DNA from: Pseudomonas sp. MH9.2 | GTDB lineage: Bacteria > Pseudomonadota > Gammaproteobacteria > Pseudomonadales > Pseudomonadaceae | DNA: 64,000 nt | Direction: 5' to 3' | NCBI RefSeq assembly: GCF_034353875.1 | Contig: NZ_CP133784.1 | Location: 5,422,501 to 5,486,500, forward strand | Part shown: one piece after another, positions 61,830 to 64,000 of the stretch | Layout of the letters: each line of letters starts with the position of its first letter | Numbering within the stretch: the stretch's first letter is position 1 | Notes under the pieces: model-generated | Database searches by the model: none | What the model saw: the letters and a program-made list of their open reading frames with translations, nothing else | What the model was told of the DNA's origin: nothing | Program-made: the position numbers and the translations under genes

Positions 61830-62585
61830 TTAAGCGGGCGCCCACTTATGCGGCAGCAATTTCGCAATCTCACTTGCCCGCTGCGTCGGCAGGCGCGTGA
61901 GAACATCCCTCAAATAGGCATACGGAGCATGCCCGCTGAGCCGCGCAGACTGGATCAAGCTCATGATCGCCGCCGCCCGTTTTCCACTGCGTAACGACCC
62001 TGCGAAGAGCCAGTTCTTGCGCCCCAACGCCCAAGGCCGGATTTGGTTCTCCGCCCAATTGTTGTCTATGGGTACGGCCCCGTCATTGAGGTAGCGCGAC
62101 AGCGCTACCCAGCGTTTCAGGCTGTAATCCAAAGCTTTGGCGATGGCTGACCCTTCGGGCACAAGCTGGCGCTGGGCGCTCATCCAGGCATGTAGCACAT
62201 CGATAATCGGTGCCGCTTTTTCCTGCCGTATTCGTTGTTGGATGTCCGGTTCCAACTCTTTTACTTCACGCTCTATTTCGTACAGCGCGGCGATGTAGTG
62301 CAGGGCTTCAAGTTCGGCTTCGATGGCGGCGATATCTGTATCGATCAGGTCATCGAGCAAGCTGACCTGTGCCGGGCTCAGTTGTTCGCTGCGCTTGGCA
62401 AAATTGAAGCGCTTGAGCAGTGCAATCTCGTGGGCCAGTATCTCGTTGACTGCCTTGTGATGGTGGATCTGCTTGTCCATCGTCTCGACTTTTTGATCAA
62501 GACTCACGACGCGCTGTATCAACTGCGCAGCCAAGGCGCGCAGTTGCTCAGGGTCTAATTGGTCAAGTTTCGCAAGAGAAGTCAT
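61830..62585 (-). pseudogene. IS66 transposase TnpC, large in-frame internal deletion
   Basis: 251 residues remain of a protein that normally has about 510. The N-terminal coiled region is present (QLIQRVVSLDQKVE, LKRFNFAKRSEQLSPAQ). At about residue 97 the text E-A-E-L-E-A-L runs straight into H-Y-I-A-A-L-Y-E-I-E-R-E-V, which belongs near residue 370. The zinc-finger-like region and the first two acidic residues of the DDE centre are therefore missing. The last part (VPIDNNWAENQIRPWALGRK and the C-terminal GHAPYAYLRDVLTRLP) is intact. Transposase activity is not possible. Confidence 0.88.
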
Positions 62586-62667
62586 ACCGCTGATTTTGCC
62601 AGAGGAGACTTTGGGTGACGATAGACTGATTGGACAATTGTGCTGGCGAGTCGGCCATGACAGGGCT

Positions 62668-63003
62668 CTAAAGCACGGTTATAACACCGCCGGAACCGAC
62701 TCTTTGCCACGGTAATCCGAGCACCAGCGCCTGGAGTTGTTCAGCGTCCAATTCAAGTTCTGAGCCGTGTCGGACACCAGGCCAGAAAAACCGTCCCTGG
62801 TGTAGTCGTCGTGCTGCGAGCCAGATGTCTACGCCGTCATGCACCAGCACTTTCAGCCGATTAGCGCGGCGGTTGGCAAACAGATAAGCAGAGTGCGGCT
62901 GCGCCGCACCGAACACCGCCACCACCCGCGCCAGAGCGGTTTCGGTACCGGTGCGCATGTCCATCGGCGCGGTGGCGAGCCAGATGGAGTCGATGCGGAT
63001 CAT
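62668..63003 (-). CDS. IS66 accessory protein TnpB
   Basis: 111 residues of the IS66 Orf2 family: W-L-A-T-A-P-M-D-M-R, HSAYLFANRRANRLKVLVHD, G-x-W-L-A-A-R-R-L-H-Q-G-R-F-F-W and the C-terminal Q-A-L-V-L-G-L-P-W-Q-R. It is required for IS66 transposition, with unknown biochemistry. This frame appears intact, and its start overlaps the tnpA stop by four bases. Because tnpA and tnpC are damaged, the element cannot move on its own. Confidence 0.88.
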   Translation of the reverse strand: MIRIDSIWLATAPMDMRTGTETALARVVAVFGAAQPHSAYLFANRRANRLKVLVHDGVDIWLAARRLHQGRFFWPGVRHGSELELDAEQLQALVLGLPWQRVGSGGVITVL

Positions 63004-63337
63004 CGCAGCAGGTCTCGAAGAAAGGTCGCGCAGGCTGCCGCGCTTTCGGTCGGCCAGTTCACTTTGACCGTGCCACGCGGGTGTGGGATTTCAACGCAGA
63101 TATTCGGTGATGCCGCTTGCGAATTTGCTCCGGCCAGCGGCATGGGTAACGGAATAAAAGCAGGTTGCAGCTCCGTGTTTTTTTGCGTTTGCACCCGAAT
63201 CCATTTGTGGACGAGGTTCGCGTTGAGGCTATGGCTCAGCGCAGCGCGACGCTGGCAATCGAGGCTCCGGGCTGGGCGCACTCTTGAATGACTTGGGCTT
63301 TGAAGGATTTGGAGTAGGAACGGCATTGTGGCTGCAT
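63000..63337 (-). pseudogene. IS66 TnpA with 5-base frameshift insertion
   Basis: The normal N-terminus is seen from the ATG at 63335-63337 (M-Q-P-Q, S-Y-S-K-S-F-K-A-Q-V, C-A-Q-P-G-A-S-I-A-S-V-A-L-R). After the R codon the frame meets a stop. The family resumes in a different frame as H-S-L-N-A-N-L-V-H-K-W-I and continues to 63000. Comparison with the expected codons shows five extra bases (CTCAG on the plus strand) at about 63234-63239. The winged-helix DNA-binding protein is therefore split. Confidence 0.75.
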
Positions 63338-63422
63338 GAAATACCCGCTTAAAAGGCTAGAGCTGGTGCCCACTTAAATTGATCTGACCCCGAAAAGTTG
63401 GACATCACCATCGGGGGGGGGC

Positions 63423-63959
63423 ATGAAAAAATACACAGAGCAGGCGAAGCTAGCGGCAGCACAGGACTATTGCTCCGGTACTGGAGGGTTAAGGGATGTA
63501 GCACGCCGCCATGGCGTAAATTTTTCATCCCTTCGCCAATGGGTTTCGGCTTATCAGGCGCTGGGCATCGCGGGCATCAAAGGCAAGAAGAAAGTCCATT
63601 ACAGCCCTGAGTTCAAGTTGAGTGTTTTGCAACGCATGCGCGAGGAAAAACTGTCGTATCGCCAGGCCGCCGCACTGTTTGATATCCGGAGATTCGACAT
63701 TATTGGCCAATGGGAACGTCGGTATGATGAAGGCGGTTTGGATGCCTTGTCCCGGCAGCCAGGAAGCGGACTTCACAAAAGTATGAAAAAACCCATCCCG
63801 TCCATTCAGCCTGAATCTTCGGACGACGAAGCTCGTACGCGTGATGATTTGCTGGTCGAATTGAACCAGTTGCGGATGGAGATTGCTTATTTAAAAAAGC
63901 TCGATGCCTTGGTTCAAGTGAAGGAACGATTAGCGCAGCGGAAAAAGCGCAAATCGTGA
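63423..63959 (+). CDS. IS3-family transposase OrfA
   Basis: 178 residues with two helix-turn-helix units (DYCSGTGGLRDVARRHGVNF, then K-L-S-Y-R-Q-A-A-A-L-F-D-I) and a C-terminal coiled-coil leucine zipper (LLVELNQLRMEIAYLKKLDA), the standard build of IS150-group OrfA. The start at 63423 follows a run of nine G, which acts as the ribosome site. Near its end the sequence GGAAAAAGC at about 63940-63948 offers a -1 slip site, giving the OrfAB fusion that is the active transposase. Confidence 0.85.
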   Translation: MKKYTEQAKLAAAQDYCSGTGGLRDVARRHGVNFSSLRQWVSAYQALGIAGIKGKKKVHYSPEFKLSVLQRMREEKLSYRQAAALFDIRRFDIIGQWERRYDEGGLDALSRQPGSGLHKSMKKPIPSIQPESSDDEARTRDDLLVELNQLRMEIAYLKKLDALVQVKERLAQRKKRKS

Positions 63960-64000
63960 TTGAACTGAGGCAACAGCATCCTCTGGAAGGCCTTCTTAAA
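63938..64000 (+). CDS. IS3-family transposase OrfB, N-terminal start (partial)
   Basis: In the -1 frame relative to orfA the sequence reads A-E-K-A-Q-I-V-I-E-L-R-Q-Q-H-P-L-E-G-L-L-K and runs off the edge. This is the typical beginning of IS150-type OrfB, ahead of the DDE integrase domain. It would be produced by -1 frameshifting at GGAAAAAGC as an OrfAB fusion. Confidence 0.65.

Larger units (their letters stand above)
61830..63377 (-). mobile_element. IS66-family insertion sequence, degenerate
   Basis: The ends read inward as TTAAGCGGGCGCCC on the left and TTAAGTGGGCACC on the right, matching as an imperfect terminal repeat. Between them lie tnpA, tnpB and tnpC in the usual order on the minus strand. 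The element is about 1.55 kb, clearly shorter than the roughly 2.4-2.5 kb of an intact IS66, mainly because tnpC has lost its middle. I see no convincing 8-bp target duplication. Confidence 0.75.
63385..64000 (+). mobile_element. IS3-family (IS150-like) insertion sequence, left part
   Basis: The sequence TGACCCCGAAAAGTTGGAC at about 63385 resembles the left end of IS150-type elements and is followed by orfA and the beginning of orfB, both on the plus strand. It begins eight bases after the IS66 end, so the two elements abut. The right end lies beyond the window. Confidence 0.65.

Noticed and set aside
1..64000. CRISPR arrays, rRNA and tRNA genes
   Set aside because: No regularly spaced direct repeats and no cloverleaf or rRNA-like sequence were noticed on reading; short or unusual RNAs cannot be excluded without a covariance search.

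Overview
The window reads as a Pseudomonas chromosome of the P. fluorescens type. It carries an OprD-family porin, a REP/REPIN-like palindrome, a type VI secretion cluster in a gene order common in fluorescent pseudomonads, ANR-type boxes in front of hemN and nirQOP genes, and IS5, IS66 and IS3 family elements. It looks like accessory DNA, with real operons separated by insertion sequences and decaying gene remnants. No rRNA, tRNA or CRISPR array was seen.

Layout. 1-6430: a catabolic block with the end of a flavin reductase, an OprD porin, a broken FMN-dependent alpha-hydroxy-acid oxidase, an octopine/nopaline dehydrogenase family protein, a 3-hydroxyacyl-CoA dehydrogenase family protein, a NIPSNAP protein and the tail of a livF-type ATPase. 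6432-10340: an AT-rich class B penicillin-binding protein gene between two different IS5-family elements. 10375-17646: a likely quaternary-amine (stachydrine or N-methylproline type) locus with a cupin, an OYE-type demethylase, a TetR regulator with a strong palindromic operator, a ProC-like reductase and a three-gene betaine/proline-type ABC transporter. 17647-19112: a graveyard of IS66, LysR, transposase-like and ABC-2 permease remnants. 19268-23785: a minus-strand operon of exported cell-wall or polysaccharide enzymes, ending in a beta-lactamase-fold plus NamZ fusion. 24039-25782: a nitroreductase and an AraC regulator.

26337-54509: one T6SS super-operon, tssA-B-C-hcp-E-F-G-H(clpV)-vgrG, then an effector-loading module (DUF2169/pentapeptide, pentapeptide, DUF3540, PAAR-like DUF4150), then tssJ-K-L-M, a hybrid histidine kinase and a LuxR-type response regulator. 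All thirteen core tss functions are present, if the DUF4150 protein is counted as the PAAR spike. No toxin gene follows the loading module. In its place is a 29-codon vestige that resembles the start of the PAAR-like gene.

54594-59169: an ANR/DNR-type regulon with a HemN-like protein lacking the radical-SAM cysteines, true HemN, and nirQ-nirO-nirP, but no nitrite or nitric oxide reductase in view. 59175-61811: a possible DUF6708-like remnant, an EexN-like lipoprotein, unassigned DNA, and a divergent HxlR regulator/SDR pair. 61830-64000: an IS66 element with at least two inactivating lesions, abutting the start of an IS3-family element that runs off the edge.
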